64,000 nt of DNA, taken from Dicaeum eximium. Taxonomy: Eukaryota > Chordata > Aves > Passeriformes > Dicaeidae. This document shows, piece by piece, positions 1 to 12,612 of this stretch; position 1 is the stretch's first letter; each line of letters begins with the position of its first letter. The position numbers and the translations under genes were made by a program. The notes below the pieces were generated by a model. The model saw only the letters and a list, made by a program, of their open reading frames with translations. It searched no databases and was not told the origin of the DNA. The stretch is from contig VWZP01005794.1 of assembly GCA_013396995.1 (NCBI GenBank), positions 981,685 to 1,045,684 of the forward strand, in the 5' to 3' direction.

Positions 1-426
1 GCTGTGGGTGGATCTCTGCATTCCCTGTGGATCCCCAAGGGCTGCAGGGGCACAGCTGCTTCACCATGGTGTCACCACGGCCTGCAGAGGAATCTTGGCT
101 CTGGCACCTGGAGCACCTCCTGCCCCTCCTTCTCCACTGACCTTGGTGTCTCCATGTTGTTTTCCCTCACATGTTCTCTCCTCCTCCTCTTCTCTGGCTA
201 GAAGAAAAACTGTGCCCCCCATAGTTTTGATTTTCTTCTCAACTATGTTATCACAGAGGCATTACCAACATCTCTAAGTGGCCCAGCTTTGGCCAGCAGC
301 ATGACCATCCTCAGAGCCATCAGGGATTGGCTCTGCCAGTCATGGTGGAAGATTCCAGCAGCTTCTTACACAAGCCACATCGTGGCCCCCTCACTACCAA
401 AAACCAGGCCATGGAGAACCAACACA
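1..426 (+). mobile_element. 3' part of an avian LTR element (family A, copy 1, cut by the window edge)
   Basis: This stretch matches the last 430 or so bases of the element at 35608-36796 in the same order and orientation: the TGGATCTCTGCAT unit, the GGCACCTGGAGCACCTCCTG block, then the CCAGCAGCTTCT and CCATGGAGAACC end. Small substitutions and indels separate the copies. It starts inside the unit that is tandemly repeated in copy 2, so unit number here is unknown. No coding content is expected; overlapping short open frames are incidental. Membership of a long, internally repetitive LTR family common in birds is my recognition. Retroviral class is not settled. Confidence 0.75.
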
Positions 427-1589
427 CAAGGAAGGGCAGGTTAGGACCCAGAGGTTATTCTATAGCACCTGCTGTCATGGCCAGGTGTGCGGAAAAGAGA
501 ATGTCCTCCAGGGAGAAGGGGTCCCTTCCAAGTTGGTGTAGAATGGCAGAAGGAACCATAGGTCATTGTTGCTTCCATGTTAATAATTTGCCTCTTTCTT
601 GTACCCTCTGTCATTAGTATTGGTGCTGTTACTCTTGTTACTCTTCATTTTCTTACCTCATTTCTGTTTCCAGTAAATTGTTCTTATCTCAGCCTGTGAT
701 CTTTACCTTTTATGCCTTCAATTCTCCTCTCCAGTCTGGAGAAGCAGGTGGAGGTGGAAATGGGGGGGAGGAGTGAGCAAGCTGCATGTGATTTCAGTGG
801 GAGCACAAAACAGTGAAGAACACCATTCCTAAACCATGACAGTGAGAAAGAACACACTGTAAGAACCCTGTTATTTACATGGAAATATTTGGCCTTCCCA
901 AAGTTTCTAATTAATTTTAAATGCAATGGTTGATCTGCATGAAAGCCCAGAACCAGAAAGGTGTTATTTAAAAGGGACACCATGCATTTTTGTATATAAT
1001 GGAGGTGTGAAATCTTTTCTTTGTCATGTTTAGATTTAAAAAGTGGGATTTTCCAGTTTCAGTGTGGTCTCTATGCTCTTCAATCATCAAATAACTTTTT
1101 TTGTTGACACAACTGAATAGTTGATTTCATGTTACAAACTTTCAATGTTCTCTGTCAGAACAATAATGCTAATACAGCAACTGTGCAATCAACATAATCA
1201 AGTGTGATTCATGGCATGGAAAAATATTCTCTTTATTAGACTTCCCAAATTAAGATGAAAATATTATGATTACATAAGGTACTTATGATTTTGTCTAAAC
1301 TTCCCTTTGCATGCAATATTCTAAAGGGTATTAGAAGGTGAATGAAGAAGGACCCTTTCTGATATGATGCATTTTCTGATATGAAAAAAGTGGGTTTCAA
1401 GTGACAGGTTTAGATTAACTCTTACTTTTGGTAATCTGTCACTAAGGAAAAATGTATCATAGAGCAGTAGAAGACTGGGAATAGTGCTAAAAGAAATGGC
1501 AGAGACATCAGTTCTGGGAAGTTTTAAGAAATATTAAAAAACCCATAGAAATAAAATACCTCTCAGCCTGAGCTATCTGTGATAGTCTG
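427..1589. other. Unique AT-rich DNA, nothing recognised
   Basis: I see no repeat boundary, RNA gene or convincing open frame here. The longest open frame (99 codons, minus strand, 684-983) has no recognisable motif and no supporting splice or promoter signal. Confidence 0.5.
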
Positions 1590-2310
1590 TCTGTAAGGTC
1601 CTGAACCTATCTTGGGACAATTACAAGCACAAATACAGGTTGGAGGAAGAACGTATTGAGAGCAGCCCTGAGGAGGAGGATTTGGGGGTTTTGTTGAATG
1701 AGGAAGTCAACATGAGCCAGCAGTGTGTGCTCACAGCCCAGAAAGCCAGAACTGTATTCTGAACTTCATCAAAAGCAATGTGGCCAGAAGGTCTACTCCA
1801 CTCTCATGAGCCCCCATCTGAACTGTTTTGTCCAACTCTGGGATCCCAACAGAAGAAGAAAATGGACACACTGGAGTGAGTTTAAAGAAGAAATGACAAA
1901 GATGATCATGAGGCTCTCTCTGATCAGGAGCACCTGTGTTATGAAGAGAGCGTTGGGGTTGTTCAGCCTGAGGAAGAGAGAGGCCTGGGGAGACCTTAAG
2001 CAACCTTTGAGTACCTAAAGAGTGCTGCAGGAAAGTGGAGAGGAACTTTCTACAAGGACATGTAATGACAGGAGGAGTGGCTTCAGAATGAAAGAGGGTA
2101 GATGTGGATTAGATATTAGGAAGAAATTCTTTATTTTGAGGGCGATGAGGCATTGGAACAGGTTTTCCAGAGAAACTGTTTATGCCCCATTCCTGGAAGT
2201 GTTTAAGACTAGGTTGAATGGGGCCATGAGCAGCCTGGTCTAGTGAGTGGCATCCTTGCTTGTGGCAGGGGGTTTGGAACTTGATGATCTTTAAGGTCCC
2301 TTCCAGGGAC
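1590..2310 (+). mobile_element. CR1 LINE fragment, 3' part, plus orientation
   Basis: The order of blocks is that of the 3' end of a CR1 element read in sense: AACATGAGCCAGCAGTGTGT near 1711, GGCCAGAAGGTC near 1782, the GATTAGATATTAGGAAGAAA block near 2109, GGAACAGGTTTTCCAGAGA near 2155, and the terminal GATGATCTTTAAGGTCCCTT near 2284. The reverse transcriptase part is missing, as in most 5'-truncated CR1 copies. Frameshifts and stops are frequent. The usual terminal octamer tail is absent because the copy is fused to an inverted CR1 piece at about 2310. Confidence 0.85.
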
Positions 2311-2315
2311 TATAC

Positions 2316-2735
2316 TTCCAGGGACAGGGCATTCACAGCTTCTCTGGGCAACCTGTTCTAGTGCCTTGTCATCCTCTGAGTAAAGAGCTTCCTCCTAATA
2401 GTTAATATAAATCTCCCCTCTTTTAGTTTAAAACTCTTCTCTCTTGTTCTATAAATACCTACCCATGTAAAAATTCACTCTCCATCTTTTTTATAAGCTC
2501 CCTTTAAGTACTGGAGGATGTACTGAGGAAGATGAAAAACATGATAGGTTCCAGGGCAGCCCCTTGCAGTACTTTGCTTGATACCAGTCATAAAGTCATG
2601 TAGATCTTTTAATGATGACCATCTGAACCATCAGTCTGGTAATCCAGTCTTTTAACAACCTACTTGTCCACCCATCCAGACCATAAATTGTAACTTGGAT
2701 ACCCAGTGTTGAAATATGTCTCCCATACTATCTAT
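2316..2735 (-). mobile_element. CR1 LINE fragment, minus orientation
   Basis: Read on the plus strand it has the antisense CR1 blocks CACAGCTTCTCTGGGCAACC near 2334, a TAAAGAGCTTCCTCCTAATA block near 2382, a TTTAGTTTAAAACTCTTCTC block, then a more internal block around 2550-2700 (CAGGGCAGCCCCTTGCAGTA and following). The last 30 or so bases of the element that normally precede the tail are missing. The step from the 3' untranslated part to the internal part near 2515 suggests an internal deletion or two joined fragments. Confidence 0.75.
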
Positions 2736-4925
2736 TATATAGGCATTTGTGAATTTATAAATAACAGGAAGTTTTATATTATACTATTAATGTTTAGTTT
2801 GTAGTATTTGATGCATTTACCTTTACAGAAGCTTCAGAAGTTTATAGCTTCTGCCCCCATCCCTTCCCTCCCCTTTTTTTTTTTTTTTTTTTTTTTTTGT
2901 GTCAGGGAGTGTGAGGCAAAGGCAAATGGCCAAGTTTTCTATGATGCTTACATTTTGAATATGTAAATATCTACATATCTAAAACTCTAAAACACAGAGA
3001 GGATCTCAAAGGTTTATAGTGCCTAATTTGTACTCAAACTGAAACACAAATTGTATGTGGCTGCATGTGTCTTTTGAAAGCTAAGCCAAGATTAAATATA
3101 TGCCAGGACAAGCCCAAACAAGTCCTGAGTCCCTGCCCCATCAGGTGAGAGGTTGTGTTCTCTATGTAGTAATGAGATAGTATCAAATTTACTGGAGGAC
3201 ACACATGGCTTCAGAATGACTTGGGCTTTTATCTGGCCATGTCAGAGGCAAAGGAAGATGCCTTTCCCAGATTTTCATGTGCAGGACATGCTGGAATTTA
3301 TAGGGCACAATTACAGATGTCCCAAGTGACAGTCAAATACCCTAAAAAAGTGCCTGGCTTGAACTTAAGCACTTCCACATATTAGGAATGACATGTTACC
3401 AATTCTTCTGTACTTTGTTATGCTCAATTCTTAAGTGTTATGCATAGAGGTTTGCTTTTTCAATGCAGTAATCATCTGGAAAGAACATTCACTCCCAACA
3501 ATGAAAACATAGTATGAATTAAATTCTGCTTTATACTTTTAATTAAGAATGCTACAAACGATAACGACAACCATCAAGTTGATTTGGAGTTCCATCAGTG
3601 AAGTGCAAATGAGAAACATATGGAAAATAGAGTTTAAATTTCCTTTACTACATTGCACATCTCTATGACCTGTCAAAGACCAGCAAAATGGATGATACAA
3701 TGTGCATTGTAAATTCTGCTGAGCTGAACAGCAATATCTCACCCTCTGCATATCTTGCCAGCTGCAGGAGGAGCAACAGTGAGTAGCAAGTAGGTGGAAA
3801 AGGTTCAGCTCATGAGACTGATGGAATTCCATGCTGCCATTCAGTGAGATCTGGCTTTGAGAGATCTTTCACAGGTAAGGTTTCACCTAGAATAAACAGA
3901 TAGACATTTAACCTCACTGCTACAGAGATTGCTTTAAGCTTGGCCTTTCCTTCCAGATAACTGAACCCTGAAGTGTTTTGAACTGCCTTGGATGAAACGA
4001 CCAAGTGCCCTTGGAGATGACATAATTTAATTAAGAACCTGTAGGTTCACTTATCTACCTGTAGCAAGCAAAAAAGGGCCCCTATTGAATGAGTGGCATA
4101 CTAAATACTGTATGAGAATTAAATGAGCATTGGCTGTTATTGTCCTTGGGTATGGGCATTAAACTGAGTTATATTCATGATGAAAAAGTTGTGGGTGCAT
4201 TTCAGGTAGGATTAATTTAACTAAACTACAGTGAGAGTGCATCTCATCTACAGTTATTACCCCTGGGACTCCCATTATTGTCAATAAAGAGCAATAGACA
4301 CCTTGAGGAGGCAGTTTATCTCATGCTAAAGTGCATGCCTGAAATAGGCTGAGTCATGCCCCAAAAGCTTTCCCACTCAGGATGAAAATGAAAAAGTTTC
4401 TTTGCAGGTAGCATGAAACTGGGTAAAAAACAACACATGGGAAACAACTAAAAATTAATATCCTGCAAGTTCAGACTCGTTTTCCATACAGAAACCACAC
4501 CTGTTGCTTTACAAATGTGTTCACACTCACAGCAAGATTTTTCATAAGAGGTATCTCAGTCTCAAGAAGGAAACTGGGTCCAGCTCACTCCTAAGGCTGT
4601 GGAGAACCAGTACAGGAGTTCCAAGTTATTGCTAGAGGATAGTCCAAAGTTGCCAAAGAATTCTACTGTCCCACGTGAAAGCCATGGAGGCCATGAGTGG
4701 GATGGGGAAGAGGGCAGAAGACTTTCGTCAGCAGATTTTAAGTCATTCGAGGAGATGAGAAAAATTAGTCTGAAAGGTTGTTTCCATTTATTTTTCTCAT
4801 AGTGTCACTGTCATTGCAAATTCTCTTTTCTCATGATGCTCCTGTTTTCACAGTTTTTCTTATTGCATTGCCAGTTTTTCCAGAACAATTTCTTTCAGCT
4901 CTGGTAGGAAAAATCTAGTCAGAAA
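2736..4925. other. Unique AT-rich DNA with one T homopolymer
   Basis: Apart from the T run at 2874-2898 I recognise no repeat family here. Minus-strand open frames at 3539-3832 and 3810-4004 are short, overlap each other and show no family motif. Nothing else is supported. Confidence 0.45.
2874..2898. repeat. T homopolymer, 25 bases
   Basis: An uninterrupted run of T follows a pyrimidine-rich stretch of CCCTTCCCTCCCC type. On the minus strand it is an A run, so it could be the tail of an old retroposed sequence, but I see no recognisable body beside it. Confidence 0.8.
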
Positions 4926-5855
4926 AACATGTGACACAGTCCCCTACAGCATTCTCCTGGAGAAACTCAGTGCTTGTGGTGTGGATAGGTGGACTCTTCT
5001 ATGGGTAAGACCTGGCTGAATGGCCAGGCCCAGAGAGCTGTGGTGAATGGAGCAAAATCCAGCTGGTGGCAAATGGCTACCAGTGATCCCCAGGGCTCAA
5101 TTTGGGGCACAGTCCTGCTCAGTACCTTTATTGGTGATCTGGACATGGGACTTGAGCACACCCTCAGTAAATTTGCAGATGACACTGATCTTGGAGGGAG
5201 TGTTGAGATTTTTGAGAGTGGGAAGGGTCTGCAGAGAAACCTGGACAAACTGAGTCAGTGTGCTGAGGACAGCTGCAGGGGGGTCAATAAGGTGAAGGCT
5301 CCTGCACTTGGATCACAGCAAACTCCATGCAGTGCCACAGGGTTGAGGTCTGAACCCCTCACTTAACAAAAGACACTGAGGTGCTGGAGTGTGTCCAGTT
5401 TAGGGCAATGAGGCTGATGGAAGGACTAGAAAATGTGTCTGATGAGTAGTAGGCTGAAGTTGTGGGCTAGAGGGAGCTGAATTTGTTTAGTCTTGAGAAA
5501 AGGACACTCAGCAGGGACCTCATTGCTCTCTACAACTTCTTGAAAGGAGGTTGTAGCCAGGTGGGAGTCAGTCTCTTCTTCATGGGTGCAGTGAGAATAC
5601 CAGAAGGAATTGCCTTAAGCTGAGACAGAGAAGGTTCAGATTAGATATTAGAAAAAAACATCACTGTTGGGGTGTTCAAGCACTGGAACAGCTTGCCCAG
5701 GAGATGATGGAGTTATTACTGGAGCTGTTTAAGAGGTGTCTGGATCTGGTGATGAGTTATGGTTTAGTGGTTTTGGGGTTACAGTAGTGGCACTGGGTTG
5801 GACTGAATGATCTTAAAGGTCTCTTCCAACCTTGACATTTCTACAATTTTATGAA
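4926..5855 (+). mobile_element. CR1 LINE copy with reverse transcriptase remains, plus orientation
   Basis: A 5'-truncated CR1 in sense orientation. It begins in the reverse transcriptase coding part (CAGCATTCTCCTGGAGAAAC near 4947), runs through the conserved GATGAC block near 5176 and the 3' untranslated blocks (CTCTACAACTTCTTGAAAGG near 5527, GATTAGATATTAGAAAAAAA near 5640), and ends with TGAATGATCTTAAAGGTCTC near 5803 and a decayed octamer tail by about 5855. Compared with the usual CR1 layout, a few hundred bases seem to be missing near 5345-5365, where the early part of the frame jumps to the GACACTGAGGTGCTGGAGTG block. Insertion was presumably by target-primed reverse transcription. 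Confidence 0.88.
4989..5290 (+). pseudogene. Decayed CR1 reverse transcriptase fragment
   Basis: One open stretch of the plus frame keeps the palm region of a CR1 ORF2 reverse transcriptase. A WLNGQAQRAVVNG segment is followed by a PQGS segment, a FIGDLDMGLEHTLSKFADD segment carrying the FADD form of the catalytic YxDD motif, and LQRNLDKLSQ. In CR1 elements this enzyme copies the element RNA at a nicked target. The fragment is a small part of a full ORF2, with no endonuclease domain and no original start, so the ATG at 4989 is incidental. It soon runs into unrelated residues because of indels and the deletion near 5350. It is non-functional, and identification by motif order is firm. Confidence 0.85.
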
Positions 5856-8800
5856 ATGCTTTTGGATATTCTTTAGTCCTGGTTGCTGTACTTAGATCAG
5901 CAAAAATCAAGGTACATATTTGTGGGATAAATATTGGCATATCCATATGTACATGTATGTACAAAACCATACTGTTTCTCACCATGTGTCTCATATGCAA
6001 AACACAATAGGTGGGTGGCTGAGTGCACCACCCATTTTATGTATAAGCTTTACGATAGTCATAAGTTCAATTAATATATAAAGGAATTTGTGAGTAATAA
6101 CTCATCCTAATATTACATGAACCATATAAGTCTCCTGAGAAGTGATCAATTCTTAAATAGGGAGAATCCCATATATTTGCACTATTTTCTACACTGCACT
6201 AATTAAAGATTAATTTAACATTCTGGAAGAGAACCTTAGCTCTGTATATTGACCATGAAAGGAAATAAAATTTGAAGTTCTAGCAAACTAAAAAATAATC
6301 TTTCAGATAATTACCTTTTTTCCTTATTAAATCACTTGCCACTTGAGTAGATTCTTATTATGTCATGGATTTTGTTCATGTTGCAATGGTATTAATATTT
6401 GGAAAATAATGTACCTTGACGTAATTCTCTAAAGTCGCTTCTGAGATCAAGCAATTCTGAATCCTCCTATTATGTCATCCTTCATGAAAAACAAAACAAA
6501 GTAAAAAACAAGTCATGGAAATCCTGGGCTTGCTGCTTAGAAATGAGACAGAAAATATCTCTCTTGATTTATCAATTTTATATGGCTAATTAAGTTGTCA
6601 TTTTTTTCTAAATTGTAATTATGGTCATCGTTTTTATATTATGTGTTGATTTTGCAGCAATATTTTATTATGTTCTAGTCTAGCAATGCCTATTATTGAC
6701 TTTCCTACTTGTTGCTAAAGTTGATATACTGGTGTTTGGTAATTTTTATTTCTTTTGTTTTTTTCCTGCATCATTCATAGTTTGTTTTTGGAAGATACCA
6801 TTCCCTGTAATGACAGTTTAGCTTGTGAACTTACCCTGTGCCAGCACTGACAGTGCTTTAGGAAGGATATACTGTTCTTAAAGGCACATCAGTGACAAAA
6901 AAATGCTTTTGTTGTTCTGGCATTTAGTGTAACTCTAGGTGTGTAAGGTTTGTCACTTCTCAGAATCTCTTTCCTTACAGGAGCAATTGGACTTCAGCTA
7001 GACTTAAGTATGATCTTTCTCTCAAATACCATTTTCAAAAGAATGTATTAATTGTGCTTAATCAAACTCAATTAATGTATCATGAAGGATCTCAAAAAAT
7101 TTAACACGTATCTACTAAATGCTTTTGCATTTGTTACGCTTTTCTCTTTATTTACTTTGTCAGAATCAGATTTTGACAGAATTTAGATCAACCATATTCA
7201 AATTATCCTCATTTGTAACTGACACCAGGATGTGCCCTCTTGTTCTTTTTCACTGTTTTCAGCTGCAGTGGGTATAACCTCCAAAGGATAACAACAAGCA
7301 AAAGAGCAGAGCTAAAACCTTAGATCACTATATTTGCAAAATGGCTGGGTGTTTGAGTCCAGTTGTTTTCATGGACAATTTCAGCACTCTAAATTACTCT
7401 GTGGTAACTTGAATAATTACAGAAATACAAACCTCTTTCAGCATACAGAGTACTTGGGAACAATTTTCAAAAACCATTTTGCATATTCTGCATCCCAAAT
7501 TTGTTGCTAATGTTAAGACACAAGACTGTTTTTATTCTATGACTGGATGTTTTTCAAGCTTATAGGACATTTAAAATGGCAAAAAAGAACAATTCTGTTT
7601 TGGACATTTGCCCTAATACAAACTACATGCCATGAATATTCATTAAGCTTCTTTTTCTATGACATATTTAGAATGCATATTGTCTGATAAAAATATTTTG
7701 TAAAGAGAATCAAAGAGGTTAAAATGCCATCATACAAAATTTGCAGAATTTCCTGTCTCTATAGGTTAGCAATACATCTCTGCAATATTTGACTATAATT
7801 ATAAGATTACGGGATTCTGACCAAAGTGTTTGATGTTAATTTTCAGAATTCTGCCCTCAATGGCTATTTCATTTGCGGCTCAGCTTTTGTCAATGTATCC
7901 ATATTTCTCCCTGTCTTTTTGCTAATTTTTATGTCTTCTGGTTGACATAAAATTCAAGAAACTAATTTTTTCTTGCAGATTAGTTTAGTGTGGTTTAAAA
8001 CGTGTTGATAACTTTGACCTTTTTACTCACTTAACTTTCTGTTTTTATTTTTCAGTGTTCTTGTAGTATATGTTGTCTGTACATATAGGTCACTAGATTT
8101 TCTGAATAAATGACATACTTTACATTATAATTTGGATAATCACATGTATTCATGAAGAGCTCAGGAAAGCAGCTCTTTTATGAAAAACCAGAAATATATA
8201 TACACATACTTAGTTACTGATTTTGTTGAAAATGCATTTAGAAATCTCCAGTGTTATATAATCCAAATATCCAAGAGTTTGACAAACTCTTTCATTATAT
8301 AAGCTCAACTTTTACTTCTGAATGAACATGGTCAATATCCAAGCAAAAAAAAAAAAAATTGTATGAGAGTTATGACCATAAACAAGTACTTTTAAAATTA
8401 CTTAAGACAAATGAATTGCTTAATGATTTAAGCAATGAATCAGAGATCCTTATCCTTGATTCAAGGCAGAAACATTTATCTATCTATCTACAAACCATCA
8501 ATGTATGTATGTGTGTATATACACAGACACATAAAGGCACACATGGTAACCCAGATTTACATGAGCTCTAGTGATGAAGATAACTCACTTTGTGTTGCAG
8601 CTGTAGCCAACTTCAGTTAAATTCAGCTTCAATTTTTGTCATTGGAAAATCTCTCCGTGCTGCTTCCATGCAGTCTTCCACTCTGCTTATTTTGTGTGCT
8701 GTTTGATATGGACACAGAGAAAGGATAGCTTCCTTGTTTACTGAATCCTGTTTTCTGTTCAAAAACTATTATGTTACATCCTGTCTTTCTAGAAATAGAA

Positions 8801-9069
8801 ACAGTACACCATTTTAAATGATGTGTTGCTGGTACCTAGTAGAGGATCAGGCTGTTAAATGGGTTTAATGGGTTTTATATCCCATTTGATTAATGTATGA
8901 ATTTTTCCTTGCACAATAGCATGACTTTGCAATTCTGTGTTCAACTCATAGCATAGGATAGTATTTATTCTTTTTTGTATCAGAACTGTGACTTGTGTTT
9001 GTGCAGCAGTGTATCTTTGCATGATTTAAATATTCTTTATTTGTCCCCATTGAACAGCAAATTTAATAA
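5856..9069. other. Long AT-rich unique stretch, no gene recognised
   Basis: I find no repeat family, RNA gene or convincing exon across this 3.2-kb stretch. A pyrimidine-rich stretch ending in TTTTCAG at about 7261 resembles a splice acceptor, but the frame after it closes within twenty codons. A short tetranucleotide stretch lies at 8476-8535 and an A run at 8346-8358. Confidence 0.45.
8476..8535. repeat. Short mixed tetranucleotide microsatellite
   Basis: TATC units are followed after a short interruption by TGTA/TGTG units and a TATACACAGACACA stretch. The copies are few and imperfect. Confidence 0.65.
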
Positions 9070-9985
9070 GCATATGAAAATACTGAATAATGTTAGACCT
9101 AGGACAGAACACTGGAAAGCCCTACTTGACATAGCCTTCATTTTGACATCAAAACATTAATATTGTCTCAGTCCTTATTATTTTCGTCTAGATTGTGTCT
9201 CCCAAGGCTGCATCTGAGAATGTCTGTCAAAGCCTTGCTCAGGTCAGGATATATGTAATCTACTTTTCCTTTCTATTCACAAGGCCTGCTGCTCTCTACT
9301 AGAGTGAAATTATGTTTTGGTTGACACAATCCATTCATGACAAATCCATAAAACTTGTCACTCACCTCCTTATTTTCTTATGTCTGCCACTAGTGGTTAT
9401 TATAGCTCCTAGTTGCAGGAGAGCTATGATTTGAAAATTGGTGCAGAAGAGCAGTAAAAGTATTAGCCTTTCTGTCATTAGTTGTGGTTAGCAGCAGCAG
9501 ACTGACCTTTTCCTTTGTTTTTTCTCTTGTCTTGTACTTGACATCCTTTTTGTCCTTTGCTAATTGCTGCTCCTTTTTCTTTTTTTCCCTCCTTATGGTT
9601 CTCATTTTGTCCCTATATGTTCATGCTACACTTTCATGTTCATTCTCATTACTCTGGCCCAGTTTGCACTTCCTTTTTGCTCATTTCATTTTAAATCTAT
9701 GAATGTTCTTCATTTAGACAAGTAGGTCCCTTACAATATTTTCTGTCTTAACTCTTCAGAGGAATAACTTGCTCTTGAGCCTTTTAAGTCCTTTTCTAAA
9801 GAACTGCCAGATTTTTTAAAATATCTTTTCTGCTCAGACCAACCTCTCAGGATATGCAGTCCAACAATTCTCTCAGTTTACTAAAGTCTTCTTCCCTGAA
9901 ATTGATTGGTTTTACTTTGCACATTTTTATAGTAAAAAATTTGTTTCACTACCTTATGATTCATTCCATCTCAGCATTGTACAGT
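9070..9985 (-). mobile_element. Probable ancient CR1/L3-like LINE relic, minus orientation
   Basis: Several blocks resemble antisense parts of old CR1/L3-type elements and occur in the expected order: a GTCAAAGCCTTGCTCAGGTC block near 9226, a GACAAATCCATAAAACTTGT block near 9339 (usually GACAAATCCATGCTG), and AAGTCTTCTTCCCTGAAATT near 9886 followed by a CTTATGATTCATTCC block. Similarity is patchy, and the middle (about 9400-9700) is not clearly alignable by eye. The alternative is chance similarity in pyrimidine-rich DNA; a profile search would decide. Confidence 0.42.
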
Positions 9986-12039
9986 TTGAAAGGGAAAAGA
10001 AGCCTGGAGAATTTTTCTCTTTGATGGTTATCTCCACCAACAGTGGCCAAAAGTACATTTAACAACTTGTTTGGTATATATATCTTCTTTTGCCAGCTGG
10101 GTGTCAGATTAGCTGGGCTATGACTCTGCCAATTGCTTAAGAAAAACTTCACTTTGGTTTTCTGGGTTTAAATTAAACCTATCTCAGACTCCCTTGCTAG
10201 GTGGAAACTATACTGTTGTATTTTTAAGCATTACTGAAGAACATTCAGTGTTGTACCTACATCTATACTCTAGTCCCCAGTGTAGACTACAATATGCAAG
10301 CAAGCATTACTTAGGCTGTTCCATGTTTAGCATGTTATATGCTCTTTCAGTAAAGTCCTATTATTGCAAATTGAATATGGCACTTGCCATAAACAAATTT
10401 GTAAAATACAGATTCTTGCTCTGATTATATAGAAAGATGTCAGGCTCCACTGCTCCTTTTAAAAACCTTGTTTTAGAATGTAGGTATTTACAATACTTGG
10501 TATGCCATCCCTGTACATTCTTTCTTGGCCCTTCTTTGGCTCTGTTGTGCACATTCACAACTCTCGGTAGATTCAGCCACTTCTCACTTCTGTAGAGCTG
10601 GATATTTAGAAGCCTTTTCAGATATGTATTTTATCATCATGATTGTTATGTTGTTGACAGCAAGAAACTCCAGACATTATTCTATTTCCAATGGTATAAA
10701 TATGAGCTGTTACTGAACCCTCTGAATCTTTTTCATGTTTATGACCTTTAGCCCCATGTTTCTGTCAGCAGTAATAACAGCACAGGAATGATCCAAAGCA
10801 CATGGAGATGGCAGTAATGGAAGAAAGAGATGAAGATTAGAGGGGAACAAACACTGCCCGTATATGACATAAAGTGGCAAACCCTTCAATTTGGCTAGAA
10901 GCTGCTAGAACAGCTTTCTTCACATTGTGTATCCCCTTATTTAACCCTGATGCCACTAAGCTGTTTTGTGATAACAATAAAAAAACCCTGTTTAAAACCA
11001 GCACCAAATTGTCATTCAGATGAAAGGAGCATTATCCTGCTCTTCGGTGGGAAGGTCCTGGTCTCTGGTCCTGCTCAGTAACAATTTCAAAAAAGGTACA
11101 GACCTTTGTGTCTTCTGTTAAGCAGCCAGCAAAAAAGCTCTGTAAACACAGAGATTTACTGGTAAATATGCTGAGGGAAGTCAATGACTTTGATAATACC
11201 CACTTCATATGATGCGTTGTTGAAATAAAAAATGTAACATAAACTTTCTTGACAATCCAAATAATTTGTTTAACAAAGCCATATGGGTCAAGAATATGTC
11301 ATGGCTAATTTTGTGCTTTAATTTGGTTGGAAATAAATGGCTCAAGTACTACAATTTGTGATTTGTTTAATGAAAACAAAAAAACCCCCAGCCTTTATTT
11401 CCAAACAACTGTAGCTACCTCTTTCATGTTTTTAAAAACTGCAAGAACAGCTGGGTTGGCATACAAATTACATACTTGGGTTCTTTTGAATTGGCCCAAA
11501 TGTTACTGATTTCTGGTTAAAAAATTAGCAACTTGTCTAACTTATTAATTAATATTCATAAACCTTTAATTAAGCATATAAATCACAGCAATCCATTTTA
11601 TTCAAATTGTCTTATATTCCACTTATTTGAAACTAAGTTCTTATGGATCTAAAAATTAAAATCTATGTTGGGGAGTTTTACACATTCTTGTTACTTCATA
11701 ATAAAAATGAAAGTTGTACAGCTTCACAGCAAACAGAATTTAATTAATTCTCTGAGCCATATTTCACCTGTACACATTAGCATACTATCAGACACCCTTC
11801 AGTTCATTCCCAATCTTCTATTATGCTCAGAAAGTTCCTTGCCTCCTGGCTAATATACCTGTTGCTAGCTGTTGTCAGCAGCTCCTCAGGCTGACCACTT
11901 CTCTGCTGTGACTCTTTTCTGATCTGCCCTGATGTTTCTAAAAGGTCACTTCTCTGAGCAAGATCTTCAAGGCAGGAATAACCTCCTCCTTCTTCTTGTA
12001 CCTGAGTTAGGATGTTAGAATCTGGAAGGGTGGACTACT
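9986..12039. other. Unique AT-rich DNA, nothing recognised
   Basis: No repeat family or gene signal stands out. Short open frames on both strands lack motifs. A slightly GC-richer stretch around 11870-11990 matches nothing I know. Confidence 0.4.
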
Positions 12040-12612
12040 AAATGAAAGAACAGAATCATCTGCAGAGGTTCATGATTAATCAGCTGTATTCTGTCTGGGG
12101 CTTGGTAAGAAATCAGACAATAGGAGGCTTTTTCCTGAGACCTGTCCTGTTAAGATCTTCCTCAATTTCTTCAAAGAAACAGCAGAGTCCCCCTCTTGTT
12201 AAGATGCCAAATCTGAGGGAACTGGCTCTGCTCGGTGGCAGAGCTGCCATCCAAAGGGACCCAGCCAGGTTGGAGGAGTCAGCAGGAATTTCTGGAAATT
12301 CAGTAATGACAAATGTAAAAGTCCTTTGCCTGGGAAAGAGGAGTAACTGATACCAGTTGGGGCATGACTGGCTGAATGCTGAACAAGACATCAAAACTGT
12401 GATGGGGAACAAGCAGGGCTTGATGTAAGGAAAGCAGCTGTCACCATAGGAAAAGCTAACTAGTGGAGTGTGGGCAGCCCAGAGTCTGTACAGCCTCTGT
12501 AGCTAGAGAGTTTTCAGATTCAAAACCTGACCAGCCTGGACTAACCCCATAGGTGACCCAGCTTCAAGCAGGAGTTTAGACTAGGGGTGTCCAAAGATCC
12601 TGTGGCCTGTGA
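12040..12612 (+). mobile_element. Decayed CR1 LINE fragment, plus orientation
   Basis: The CR1 reverse transcriptase and 3' blocks can be followed in sense orientation despite heavy decay. GAGCTGCCATCCAAAGGGAC near 12240 is typical of the sequence shortly after the FADD region. It is followed by AAAAGTCCTTTGCCTGGGAA near 12317 and, after an unalignable gap, by the 3' blocks GAGAGTTTTCAGATTCAAAA near 12507, AGCAGGAGTTTAGACTAGG near 12569 and a degenerate end. A large internal deletion removes most of the part between. Confidence 0.7.
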
